From NCBI GenBank assembly GCA_030248065.1, contig JASAMV010009122.1:1-64000 (forward strand): DNA of 64,000 bases, read 5' to 3'. The notes beneath the pieces are model-generated. The model ran no database searches. It was given only the letters and a program-made list of their open reading frames with translations, and was not told the origin of the DNA. Below are positions 23,001 through 34,164 of this stretch, piece after piece; position 1 is the first letter of the stretch, and each line of letters begins with the position of its first letter. This DNA is from Rhynchonema sp. JSB1_4. Its lineage: Eukaryota; Nematoda; Chromadorea; Monhysterida; Xyalidae. Both the position numbers and the translations under genes were made by a program.

Positions 23001-23169
23001 GGTCGTGCACGAGTTCAAGCAGCAGCAACGAATAGAGCGTTCCATGAACCATCGGCGTCCCTCACCGGCGTTGTTGCAGGATTTCTTCTTTGGCGATGAA
23101 GGAGCGTATCGTGGCAGAGCAATGAGCGTTAATCCGTTGCCCTACAACACGCAGGACACTGATCTATAA
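20042..23169 (+). CDS. Globin with long disordered N-terminal extension
   Basis: Haem-binding globin of the large, divergent nematode class, about 600 residues. Exons read: 20042-20342, 20543-20590, 21081-21506, 21617-21768, 21839-21895, 21958-22056, 22129-22206, 22284-22458, about 22539-22739, 22822-22919 and 23002-23169. All phases fit. The first ~309 residues are Ser/Arg/Pro-rich and look disordered (RRRNRQQSR, then SRGGRTRRTS). The globin fold starts with helix A (VLHLRKSWKHIN). It continues with NMARIFHKM, the probable distal-side helix E (VNDHVKYIIQFFDELISSF), helix F with the candidate proximal His (LMEIGRKHSKL), G (ATWDHFGDCAVETM) and H (WRILIAAMTDELRAGFE). The C-tail of about 85 residues is basic then acidic. 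Nematode globins of this kind are often neuronal and redox- or gas-sensing; that role is inferred only from family. The start ATG at 20042 has an AAA-ATG context, but an upstream exon is possible. Confidence 0.9.
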
Positions 23170-24589
23170 TTAATGACCTATACATATACATACATCCATG
23201 TCTCCTTTTTGGTAAAATACTACATAACTTTTGTTTTTTAACAATGGTGAGCGCATGCACGTTCCAAAATCCTTCGTGAACATAAAATGCTTTCTTCGAC
23301 CGGGATTCGAAGCCAGGTCCTCCGCCAAACCGGGGCAAACTCATATTGCTTAAACTTTTGCTTACATGTATAGCCACTGTATACACACAACACATGTACA
23401 CATGCAGGTATACGTACTGTATGTGTTCACATCCAATTAATGATATAGTTGGTCATATTCATACGACTATCAGTGCGTTTCGGTCTCTTTAAATAAATAT
23501 CCTGTCACAGGTGGACCTGATGAATTGGTGGGGCCGGATCAAGTGAGCCCTTACCAAGTGTGACCTGGACTAAACTATAACCTACTGTAAGTTTGGCCTT
23601 ACAAGCTTAAGCTTAAGCATAATTTAACCTGCATCCAAGCCATAACCTAGCCCCAAAAGCCCAAGTAAAAAACCCATTTGGATTGGGTCCCAGCCGACGG
23701 GGCCAAACTGGCCCTCAGATGCCGCGCTCAAACGTAGTGTAGCCTGAGTGTTCGCATTTAATTGAATGATAGCGGGTTATATTCATACGATATCCAGTGC
23801 GCACTGCCTTTGTTAAATGACAGCTGCACCCATGATTTTCATTAGTCAGGCTTACTTTTTATGGCAACCTTATAATCATGCACAGACGCCTATTCGACTT
23901 GACAGTCAACCTGTGCGGTACCTGTAATTGGGCTGACTGCGCGGCGAAGCCTATAGGTGTAACAGCACATATGCATATCACCCATCTTCAGAAACAAAGC
24001 AGCATGCACAGCTACATGTGTGTGTATATGCAATTGCCTTCCGTCAAGCATACCTATGTAGTTCCTGCGGACTGTTTCCGCTTTTGTACATGCCACTGAG
24101 GGTAACGTTCTGCGTGAGCAATGTGTGTAATGTGAGATCTATGTGGGTTACATGAGAGAAAAACAAAAACGCACCGTGTAGGACAACCTGAACCGTCAGC
24201 TGAAATGCGTATGGTCAGGACAGACGGATTGACCGACAAAACGCTCGCAGTAATTACATATTTGTGTCGCGCCTGCCCAAGTGATCCAATAAAGCATGCA
24301 CCGCATGAGCAAGCGTCAAGCGGAGCTAAAAGACAGGCGGTTTCGCGCATGTCTGACGGCCCTACAGTCGTACCTGAAAAACACCGTGTATATACTAAAC
24401 GGAAATAATCGTAAAGTCAGGTTTCTCAGTGTCGGTCATTTAACGACTGCTGGAAGCCATTTTCAGTAGTCTGGCTTATCCATATTTAAGGAACATTGAC
24501 TACTCTGTCCTTACGATCACTTATTAGTTTCACTTCACACGCACTGTATAATGTTCTAGTCACCGAGACACGAGAAACAAACGAGAAAT
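23170..24589. other. Intergenic with an imperfect 45-bp direct repeat
   Basis: 23430-23475 and 23756-23800 share a diverged sequence containing ATATTCATACGA and CAGTGCG. No genes are seen. A tRNA-like segment is annotated separately. Confidence 0.4.
23285..23400 (-). repeat. tRNA-like B-box fragment, possible SINE remnant
   Basis: On the minus strand GGCTTCGAATCCCGG fits the pol III B box (GGTTCGANTCC) at 10 of 11 positions and is flanked by complementary GACCTGG...CCGGTC. No matching acceptor stem or full cloverleaf was found, so it is not called a tRNA gene. Confidence 0.3.
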
Positions 24590-26225
24590 ATGCCTGATTC
24601 TAACCTGAAGCATCCGATTGTGAATGACGGTGATCATTTGAGCATTGGCGACATGTGGTCCAATTTCATCGACACTACAATCGCTGTGACGGCCATACGC
24701 GACCAGGTGACGGTGCTGCAAAACTACATGTTATGGATGAACGTGCTGCAATTCGTCATACTCGTACTCATATTGGCCATTCTTCTTATAAAGTAGGTGG
24801 TTGCTTGTTTAGTGTCCATTTGCAGTCATCCATGAAAATAAGACTGTTTCAGGGCGTGGTCAATGATGAAATGCAGTGAAATTGTGGTAAATCTGGGCAA
24901 CAGCCGACGTCGTTATTCAGAAGTGGCAACAGTAGAAGAGGAACTGACAAACGAAAAACAATTGGTTCGGTTTTTAATTTCATGGCAGACCACAGCAAGG
25001 ACAAGAGATACATACCGTATAGTCCAACCACGTGCTCATGAGACGACTCTTTTTAAAGCTTGCTTGGCCAGATTCAAAAATGCGCCGGTTGCACGGGTTT
25101 TCGCAAACAAAAGAAAGAGATTGGGCCGAGAGACATGATGACAAGTTCCAGCTGGCTGACCTCAATTTGTTGCGTGCTTACGCGAACAGCAACATCGTTC
25201 AACACACAAATGTTTTGGGAGTCAAAAGGGAATTTACGCACCGAAGTGGAGAGCGTGTTTTTAAAAAAATACATGCATTTCTCTTTCTTTCATTTCCGAA
25301 ATACGTGGAACCGGAACATTATTGGATCCGTTCAAGTCAACTTCAAAATAAGTCGTCTCATGAGTTCGTGGCTGGACTATACATTGATATTTTTAGCTCC
25401 ACAACAAGGTCAAGCAACTGACAAAGACACCGTTGAGCAGCAACAGACCTAGCAGTCGTATGGAGTTGGAAGAAGACCGAAACCTATTAGTAATACCTAT
25501 AGTGTGAAACGTAGTTTTGCCTAACTTCGGTTAACTTCGCCCGAATGTACTGCTTATTCAGACAAGCTACCCTCACGTACATGTCGGTGACAAGAGAAGA
25601 AGCGGGCTCATGCAGAAAAGCGGCACAGCATTTGAACAGCCTGCAAGCTCGCCCAGAGCGAGCAGTCGTCGGCTTCCTGATACAATCGAAAACGTGGAAC
25701 CAAGTGCTGCAAACAACAAGCTCTTTGCCGATATACAGAAGGTCTGTCAATTTTCTGACCATCACATGTCGCACTTTCTACGCTCAACATTAACTGGTGT
25801 TGCAGACTTTGACTCAAATCAGTGCCGGTGACCAGTCGGTTGTGTCATTTCCGCTTAGTCAACACCCGACAACGGCCTCGTTCCGAGCAATCCAGGAGAC
25901 ACGAGAGTCAATCGACAGCAGTATCCTGCCTACCAATTCATTACCAAAAGAGGGGTCCAAGTTGAAGTGCAGCCAACCAACAGATGACTGTTCATCAACG
26001 AAAAAGACATCAGCCAAATTGCTACTAAGCGGTGACGAAGAGGCGCCAGGAAGACTGGTGACCCGCCGAGGAGGCAAAGTACGACAAAGTAAACTCATGA
26101 AACGGCACAAATGGGGCGGTGGCGTGGCTTCGAAATGGGTGCGAACATATTCTAGACACAGCAAGAGGGACACGCCGAAAAAGAAGCTGTCGACGGTCAT
26201 GGATCCCATGCAGTTTTCAATGTGA
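24590..26225 (+). CDS. Unrecognised single-pass membrane protein, 317 residues
   Basis: Not assigned to a known family. Five exons keep phase throughout: 24590-24792, 24853-24964, 25397-25489, 25616-25741 and 25806-26225. The first 47 residues are polar. Residues 48-67 (MLWMNVLQFVILVLILAILL) are a strong membrane helix, directly followed by K-A-W-S-M-M-K-C, which could be palmitoylated. The remaining ~245 residues are Ser-rich and increasingly basic, ending KWGGGVASKWVRTYSRHSK then RDTPKKK. With no signal peptide, the short N-terminus and the long C-tail lie on opposite sides of the membrane. Orientation is not fixed by the sequence. The ATG at 24590 is preceded by GAGAAAT. Intron 2 contains a TATAGTCC MITE (25018-25381). 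Confidence 0.7.
25018..25381. mobile_element. MITE, TATAGTCC family, 362-bp type, copy 2
   Basis: Inverted relative of 17199-17560. It begins TATAGTCCAACCACGTGCTC and ends GTTCGTGGCTGGACTATA. It fills most of intron 2 of the membrane-protein gene and ends 15 bp before the next exon's acceptor. Confidence 0.88.
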
Positions 26226-26422
26226 TTGTTTATTAGTGATATCTGATATGTCCTATGAAGGCAATGTCACAGTTGATACTTTGAATGAAGTTTGAACGCA
26301 TGAAGTAGCGCACTGTTGTGGTATCACAATACACTATGTTTATTCATAAATCATTATCGAATGAAATTGTCACAGTCATCAAAATCTTTGTACACCTGTT
26401 GCTCTCGTCGCCTTGTAGCAAA

Positions 26423-29400
26423 CTATGGCTTGTTGCACAAACGTCGCTTCAACCAACTCCACAAGCGCTTGAACATTTTTTGAACCTGAATGAAAAACCA
26501 CTAAGCTTTTTATACTGATATATTAGCGCGATCATAACCATTGCTTCACCACAATGAGCATATGAACAGATAATGCAAAGTCTGAAACTCACCTTGGGGT
26601 TGCCGAGAGTGTGGAAGGAAAAGATGGAACAGCCAAGAGCTATATTCAACAGCAGAACGGTTGAGAATAGCACTAGGTTCATGTAGTAAATCGCGATACT
26701 CCCAACAAGAAATGTTGCAAGATTCAGTGGCATTAGAACCAGCAACCCAAATCGGTTCGCCCTGTGAAATTGAGGAACAAGTTAGGAAGAATTTCTTGGA
26801 TGTTTGTGAACGTTTGTAAAACAGAAAAGGCGAAAAGCCACTGACCACGCAACGGGTTTTTGTGGTGATACGTTTTTCGAGAACGATTTCTTGGTTCGAG
26901 CATCCATGCCAGCAGCCTCCAAGAGAATTGTCGTCAGAATGCAAGCTCCTCCAACGGGAACAATCGTGCCCATGAATAAATGCCTTGAATCCCCGTAGTT
27001 AAGCCAACATCTGAATACAGTTATTGACGATTGTTAGCATCCTTTTAATTAGAAGAAAACGTTAGTTGATCTTTATACACTGTTCACTAACGTCCAAATT
27101 GAAGGATACTCGTTACTCGTAGCAGCAGCAGTTAATGCAGTCACAACACCGCCGATAGCATAGGCCACCACTTGATTCATCGGCCTGGACAACAGTCCAC
27201 CGCCAGGAATTACGTTCGCGGCGATAGCGTAGATTTGCAAAGCTTCTAACACAAAAAATGTAAACATCGCCGTGAAGAAGAACTGGCATGTCGCTGCACC
27301 CACTTTGCACAGGAACTAAAATACATCGTCAGTATGCAGTGATTAAGGCGCGGCACAATAATATGAAGGTAGACATTCCACAAACTAACATCGTTGTCTA
27401 TTTCGTTTCGCAACATCAAAATTGACATGTGTGCCAGAAAGAGGCTTATTTCTTCGCCCATGTGCAAACAACGTTCATGTGAAAAGTCTCTGCAACTCAG
27501 ATTCTTTGCGTTCAATTTTTGTTTTCTTTAAATACTCGTGACAAGTGATTGTGACATCCCAAAGCTATTTATCACCGTCAGAACAACTATTAGCCAGTGG
27601 TTAGCGGCACTAATATGCATATTCAAAACTATGCTTTGCTCTGGGAAGGAAAAATAACAAAGAACTGTTCTGGTACGTATGGCGAACTGAGACGAAAGCG
27701 TTTTGAGGGAAATGACTTTTAGGGCGCACCTGATGACAATATAAATGCCGACAGTACCGCCGACGATGATTAGAAGGTACGTACAACCAATGGCTTGCAT
27801 TACCGCTGCTGCAGCTTGTTCGGCCTCGCTCATGGGAATCGGGGGTCGCAAAGTGGTGGTTGCCACGATGGTCGTTGTCGTATTGAAGTATCTGGTTGTT
27901 GATGCCGTTGCGTTTGGCGTTGTACTGCTGGTCGATATTGTGGAACCACCTGTGCAAAAAAGTAACATGCACATATTTGCTGAGTACATGAAACCGAAAT
28001 GTGGCTCTCTAGCTAACTGGGAGGAACAGTTGTAATGAGATCATTCACTGTAGTACTGCTCAGTACGGTATAAGATAACATAGAAGTCGCTGTTGCTGAT
28101 GTCACTGGAACTGTTGCTGGCAATGTTGTGGATGGGACTGTTGCCGTTGTTGTCATGTCAGGTGTCACTGGAGCTGGACTAGTCGCAGCCATTGGTGAAC
28201 TTTCTGCAGAGGTCACACTCGTCGTTGCTGCGGTGATATCTGACGACGGAATTACCGATGCGCTTGGTACTGATGTTTGCGCAGTTGTCTGAGCTTCTGT
28301 TGCAGAAGTCGCGGTTACCGATACTGTAGAAGAAGTAGGTACTGTCCCCAGTGTTTCTGTAGTTGCAGTGATTGTAGGCAAGGTTGCTGTAGCTGTGGTT
28401 GGTGCTGCTGCAGTTGTTATCACGGTTGGCGCTGGCGGCGTTGTTGCTGCGACAGGTGCGGTCGTGACTAGTGCTGTAGTTGGTGACGCCGTCGTCGTGG
28501 TTGATGTTGGTGTTGTTGTCAGGGTAGTCGGTGCTGTCGTCGCTGCCGTTGTTGCAGTCGTAATCGGTGTTGTGATAGTTGTCGGTAAAATAGTAGCGGT
28601 CGGTGTTGTTATCGTTGCTGTTGTGGTTGGTGTTGTTGTCGTGGTTGGTACTGTTGCTGTCATGGCTGTTGTTGTTATCGTTGTCATCGTGGTTGGTGTC
28701 ATTGTTGTGGTAGCTCCTGTTGTTGTCACGGATTGTGTTGTTGTAGTGGTTGGGGCTGTTGACGTCGTCGTCGTTGGTATTGTTGTTATAGTAGTTACAG
28801 TTGTCGTAGCTGGCACTGTTGATGGCGTTGTCGTATTATATGCTGTTGTGGCAGCTGGTGTTATTGTTGTAGTTGGCGTTGGTGTCGTTGTCGCGGTTGG
28901 TGTTGATGTTGTGGTCAGTGTTGTGCTTGCCGTTGGTGTTGTGATCGTTGTACTTGGAGTTGTGGTGGTTGTCCCGGTAGTAGTCGGCGTTGTTGTTACT
29001 GTTGTCGTAGCAGTGGCAGCTGTTGTTGTTGGTTCTGCTGTTGTTGTAGTTGGTGTTGTTGTCGTTGTTGCTGTAGTTGGTGTTGTTGTCGTGATGAATG
29101 TTGTTGTTGTCGTTGGTGTCGTGGTAGTAGCTAGTGTTGTTGTTGTCGTCGTAGTCGGCGTTGTTGTTGTAGCTGGTGTTGTACTTGTGGTAGGCAGTGT
29201 TGGTGTTATTGTGGTAGATGGTGTTGTTGTGGTGGTAGCTGGCGCTGTTGTTGCAGTCGGTGTAGTTGTTGTTGTGGTGGTGGTGGGTGCTGTTGTTGTT
29301 ACGGTAGTTGGTGTTGTTGTGGTTTGAGTTGTGGTGGTGGTTGACGTTGTTGTTGTAGTTGGTGTTGTTGTCGCAGTTGTTGTAGTCAGTGCGGCAGTCG

Positions 29401-32400
29401 CGGCTGGTGTTGTTGTCGTGGTTGGTGTTGTTGTCGTGGTAGTCGGTGCTGTACTTGTTGTTGTTAGGGTAGTAGTGGCAATCGGTGTTGTAGTCGTTGT
29501 TGTTGTAGTTGGCGTCGTTGTCGTAGTCGGCGTTGTTGTCGTGGTTGGTGCTGCTGTCGTGGTAGTCGGCGTTGTTGTAGTTGTTGTTGATGTGGTCGTG
29601 GTAGTCGGTGTTGTGGTCGTTGTCGTGGCTAGCGTTGTTGTCGTGGCTGGTGTTGTTGTCGTGGTAGTCGGTGTTGTGGTCGTTGTCGTGGCTAGCGTTG
29701 TTGTCGTGGCTGGTGTTGTTGTCGTGGTAGTCGGTGTTGTTGTTGGTGTAGTCGTGGTAGTCAGTGTTGTTGTAGTTGGTGTCGTTGTCGTGGTTGGTGC
29801 TGTTGTCGTACTGGTCGGTGTTGTTGTTGTTGTAGTTGGTGTAGTCGTAGTGGTCGGTGTTGTTGTCGTTGTTGTTGTAGTTGGTGCCGTTGTCGTGGTT
29901 GGTGTTGTTGTCGTGCTGGTCGGTGTTGTTGTTGTTGTAGTTGGTGTAGTCGTAGTGGTCGGTGTTGTTGTCGTTGTTGGTGTCGTCGTTGTTGTTGTCG
30001 TTGGTGTGGTCGTGGTAGTCGATGTTGTAGTGGCTGCCGGTGTTGTGGTGGTGGTGGTGGTTGGGACAGTCGTTGTTGTCGCTGGAAAATTAAAACGCAA
30101 ATTTATGTCAAGATTTCTCCATCAAGTGTCGGCAAATGAGGAGCCCTCTTACAGCTGCGAAGATCAGATATGTATGCTGTCAACTTGGTGTCGGGCCTAT
30201 TTAGTGGTGCGTCAGTAACATTGCCATAATTAAAAAGGTTTTCTTGCTAATTATTTTTCTGACCATTGGTACTGAATAAAAGTAACTCACTCGTAGTGGA
30301 TGTTGTGACTCCCGGGCAGGGAACGTCAGCTGTATCTGCAATGATTGCATCAATTTTACATGCACAGCGATTATTGAAAGCATTAGGAGTTAGACGTACT
30401 GCCCCACTGGCAAATGTAGTACAGCGTTGTCGAACAATCCTCACGCGTCCATTTATCATAGTTATTCTTGTCAATTTTCATGCACTGCTGTGATACACTT
30501 CCCGTGACTGAAACATCAGTCGGTAACACATGAGCACAGCTGAACGCTCCATCGTAGAACCAATTCCCACTGAGATTCTGCTGAACGCCGGCTGAAAGTC
30601 ATGAACGATGAAGTTGAGCACACATAATGAACGGATAAGTGTGTAGTGATTAACAAACCAATCCAGGTGTGATCTCCGCCTGAAACCCAAACATTCGTCT
30701 CGACAAAGCCATGAATACCATCCGACGTGAACTTGCATAAGCCACCGTAATCAATGCCTGCTGGTGTTTGACCGGCACAATCGTCATCCGCATCAGTGTA
30801 TGTTTTTTTCGTGTTGAATCTGAACATTTCGAGAACAACACTGATACCTCTTTTCATAGTATCCGGGTGAAGTGGTTCGAGTTAAAGGGGGCCTTTCGCA
30901 TTTCAAACCCCCTTCAAACTTCGCATGTGTTTAGACAGCGGTCAATGCGTCATAAAAGTCAAACACACCGGAGGTCTAACGTTCAGCATGCGGCCAGGAG
31001 ATGCCTTTCAAGAGGAACATCCGCGAACAAAATCAATAATGTGGACCAGCCCAATTTCTACCTGCGCATTCAGGCAACACGCCTGATGACAAAGGCGGTC
31101 AACGCGTAGAATGTTTCGCACTATATTTGCCCCTGCCTCACTATAGAATTTCGCTTTTCTTTTTATTTCGAATTACAACGAATTGTTCATGCGTGGCTGC
31201 TAAATGTTTCAAGGTCTGCTTGTCGCGCTGGAACAATTCGTTGAAATTCGAAATGTAAAGAAAAGCGAAATTCCATAGTTAGTGGTGTTGCACGTTTCAT
31301 GCGAAACATTCATTCGCCTTGACACCTTTTTGATCAAGCAGTTTGCCTGAATGCGCAGGTATAAATTGGGCTCTCCGCGGCACACTTTGTTCCCGGACGT
31401 TCTTCTTAAAGTGCATCTCCTGGTCACATGCTTGAGATTGGGTTGTTGGTGCGTGAGAGTTTAATAACGCCCTGAACAATATTCAAATGCGTGCAAGGTT
31501 TGAAGGCGGTCTGAAATGCGAAACGCCCCCTTTAAGGGCAGAACATTGCATTTAACGACAACAGTATGAGCTGCGACAATTTTGCTTGCAAAATATAGTC
31601 CCACATTCTTCAGGGGTCAGCGATTCCATCAGCTTGAAGCTTTGTGTCTTTAAAGTGAGTCTGTAATGAATGTTTGGCGGCGTTTGTTTGCTGCCAGTTT
31701 ATTCAGAAAATGGAGACTACGCATCACAAACCTAGATTTATGAACAATATTTTTAATTGGTTGCTTTGGGGGTGTTTCACGGAGCCCATACATTTTCACA
31801 GGAGGTGAAAAATTACAGAAGGTTGAGGCCGGCCTGTGCAAAATACAAGGTAATTAAATCTAAGATATTTTCAGTTTTATACTCAGACATTTCTCTGTGG
31901 AACGAGATTAAGCGCTGTACGAAACGCCATGTGTGATAAATGATAAACGAAACGTTCTAAAAAGCAAACCTTTCTGAAGCACCCTTTTACTCCAGGTTAC
32001 TTTTAGGCATCTGTGGTGAATGAATATAGTCGTCGATTCAAATAAAAATCCGTTAATTGTTAGCTCCCGATGCTGTGCTTTTCATTTTTCAACACCGTGC
32101 ACAGCTCACACAATGTTTTACATAATGCGCAAACCACCATTGCAAACACCCGCGCGAACTCTGCTGGCCGAAACACTAAACTCCCAGCTAGGCTACGTGT
32201 TGTCGCTGTGCGCGCGTGCACGCGATGGCTGGCTTGCACATGAAAGGTTATGTGAGCTGTAGGGTTTCAAAAAATGAAAAGCACATGATTCGGAGCTAAA
32301 AATTAGAGAATTTTTATTGGTAACCGACGACTAATTTCATGGACCACAAAAATATAACTCTTAAATCTAGGTTTCTGATGCCTAGTCTCCATTTCAGAAA

Positions 32401-32739
32401 CAAGCGCAGCTAAAGATTCTTTGCAGACTCACTTAAAAAATGTACATAGATTTTACGTTGCTCTAATCTGATGTATAGTTATCGTGAAACAATCAATCAC
32501 GCAAAGCATAACCAACAAACGCGCTTCAACCTCGAGCACCACGAGCTCATTCCAGCAAAATAGAAAGGGCACAACTAAGCTCAGGGACAATGCTATGCGC
32601 ACCTCTTGAAGCACTGATCCGATCCCACGTCAAATTGGCCACCTAGCGAGCCGCAAGTAGCCACGTCCATCACAGCAGCGAAACCAAACCACGTTAATGC
32701 GCAACATAGTGATATTGTCAATAAAGCTTTAAAAAACAT
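26423..32739 (-). CDS. C-type lectin / Thr-rich mucin / adhesion-type GPCR chimera
   Basis: About 1,261 residues in a phase-consistent 13-exon model: 32739-32603, 31660-31560, 30847-30659, 30591-30400, 30335-30291, 30081-28018, 27949-27677, 27640-27536, 27487-27390, 27315-27092, 27010-26885, 26761-26593 and 26485-26423. A signal peptide (MFFKALLTISLCCALTWFGFA) leads into a C-type-lectin-like domain (to about residue 215) with DQCFKR, HTWIGAGVQQN, NWFYDGAFSC and WTREDCSTTLYYICQW. One huge exon then gives about 688 residues of Thr-Thr-Pro repeats, a heavily O-glycosylatable stalk. The seven-helix part is class B/adhesion-like: CQFFFTAMFTFFVLEALQIY (TM3), CWLNYGDSRHLF (ECL2 Cys), FGLLVLMPLNLATFLVG (TM6) and LGNPK after TM7. 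I see no GAIN domain or GPS cleavage site. Weakest joints are the start of exon 3 and the donor of the TM1 exon. Inverted-repeat DNA occupies introns 1 and 2. Confidence 0.85.
28018..30081 (-). repeat. 2-kb Thr/Pro codon minisatellite inside the receptor exon
   Basis: Degenerate 15-30 bp units built from ACN and CCN codons encode Thr runs broken by Pro, Ala and Ser. The 3' third (28018-28500) is much more varied. The third codon position varies freely (AC with any base), which indicates protein-level selection rather than a pure DNA satellite. The opposite strand is also open for about 300 residues twice (Val/Gly-only peptides), a side effect of the codon bias. Confidence 0.9.
30882..31535. 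mobile_element. Fold-back element in the receptor gene's intron 2
   Basis: TTAAAGGGGG...TTTCGCATTTCA at the left matches inverted TGAAATGCGAAACGCCCCCTTTAA at the right. Inner segments also pair: ATTTCGCTTTTC (31147) with GAAAAGCGAAAT (31260). So almost the whole ~650 bp folds back. It lies between exons 2 and 3. Confidence 0.78.
31652..32435. repeat. Inverted duplication covering the exon 2 acceptor of the receptor gene
   Basis: Left arm about 31652-31770 matches the reverse complement of 32330-32435 (shared words AAGTGAGTCTG, ATGGAGACTA, AAACCTAGATTTA, ATATTTTT). The left arm includes the start of exon 2 and its splice acceptor, so intron 1 contains a backward copy of that border. The ~560 bp between the arms hold no recognised gene. 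Confidence 0.7.
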
Positions 32740-34164
32740 TGGAGTGGCATGAAGACATAGCTTCAAAAGTATCTCAAACAGCAAGTAATACTTGCACACG
32801 TCGTCCAGTCGTCAAGCACATACCGTTCAAGTTCAGAGAAACCAAAGTATTACATTTTGAAGGATAGGAAATTCGCGTAATGTATGTGTGGTTAGGATTT
32901 CGGTCAAAATTATTTTCGTTGCTATGTATGAATCGACATATTTGCATCAGCAGATATCCAGGCAACACTTGTAATTCGTAAGCATCTGCATGAATAAGTA
33001 ACGGCAAATAATTATCAAAAATTAGTCGGATTGTGCGTGTTCATATCCACGGTTTGTGCAGCTTGCAGACGACTAAATTAAGCGTAAAATTTGTTATTGT
33101 GTTGTCGAAAGTCTGTAAAAATAATCATACAACGCGAAAGTACTACATAAGTACAGTATACCAGAATTCACACAGCGCAAACACTTCACTATATCAAACT
33201 GACGATTGGACGCGTTGTACGCAGGATATTAAGCTCAAGTTTTAAGCAATCAAATCGCTTAGGACGAAACTGCAACCGCTGCACACTACAGCAATCGATT
33301 GGTGTGGTCACACAAGCAAGGGTGAATTTCTGTTCAAGGAACCAATACGGAAGTTTGAGGCGAATTACTCGTCACAATTTTACGCCTGAATAATTTACGT
33401 TGCCATGAAAAAACATGAATCGCACCAAATGGCTGCATTGTCAGGAAACAATGGGCTGAAACGTGTTTGCATTGAACCCCATAAATAAGTAACCAAACCA
33501 GACAAATTAAGCAAGCGCAAGTATACATCAGCAGAATGATATTGACTGTTCATCAATAATATCAAAGTTCAATAGGGCTGACAGCTTGTTTTAATGTGTT
33601 ATTCCCTAATTACTTAACAGCATATTGTATGGTGAAAGCAAAATTACAGGACTAGTAATAATCGTTATAATTTTCCAACTCTAGCGAATTGAATGACGCA
33701 CTATGAAATTCTGTATAATTTCTGACATTGATGTTTGCGTACCAGCAGCCATTAGCGCGCAGTGCGTTACAACAAATCACACGAAGCCCGACGAGCTCAG
33801 CGCACGGCTGCAAAGCAGATCGAAAAAAATTTCCGCTACCAAGGAAGATAAATCTAAATAAACATACGATATCTCTGTCTCTTTGTGACGTGACATAGTT
33901 TGCACACCATGACAAATCAACTGGTCTGGAGCACTGTTCGGAACTCGGATAAGATGCAAACGATGCGCTGTCTGATAGTGGTCGAGGGTTTAACGTTTTT
34001 AGTGCTGTAAAATATTTCAGATGGAGTAATACTATATATTGGTCGCACAATGGCTATATAAGCATGATGGAGTAATACTATTTCACAACCAACCACAAAC
34101 ACAAAACAAAAAAGAAACCCCCAAAAAAAATATCACAGCATTCCGTTGAAGCTCATGTTAAAAT
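32740..34164. other. Intergenic; includes a lone MITE end between 16-bp direct repeats
   Basis: At 34039 a single TTGGTCGCACAATGGCTATA end, about 26 bp long, is flanked by GATGGAGTAATACTAT at 34020-34035 and 34066-34081. No genes are seen in the rest. Confidence 0.5.

Noticed and set aside
23281..23400. tRNA gene
   Set aside because: Only a B-box-like segment is present; no A box at the proper distance, no acceptor stem pairing and no anticodon arm.
24863..25452. Open frames running through the MITE at 25018-25381
   Set aside because: The same frames appear in the unrelated copy at 17199-17560, so they are element sequence; splicing removes the MITE and keeps the host frame.
28368..30218. 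Two long plus-strand open frames (319 and 295 codons) made of Val and Gly
   Set aside because: They are the mirror of the Thr-codon array on the minus strand. The minus frame continues phase-perfectly into lectin and seven-helix exons, whereas the plus frames have no start context, no varied composition and no homologous feel.
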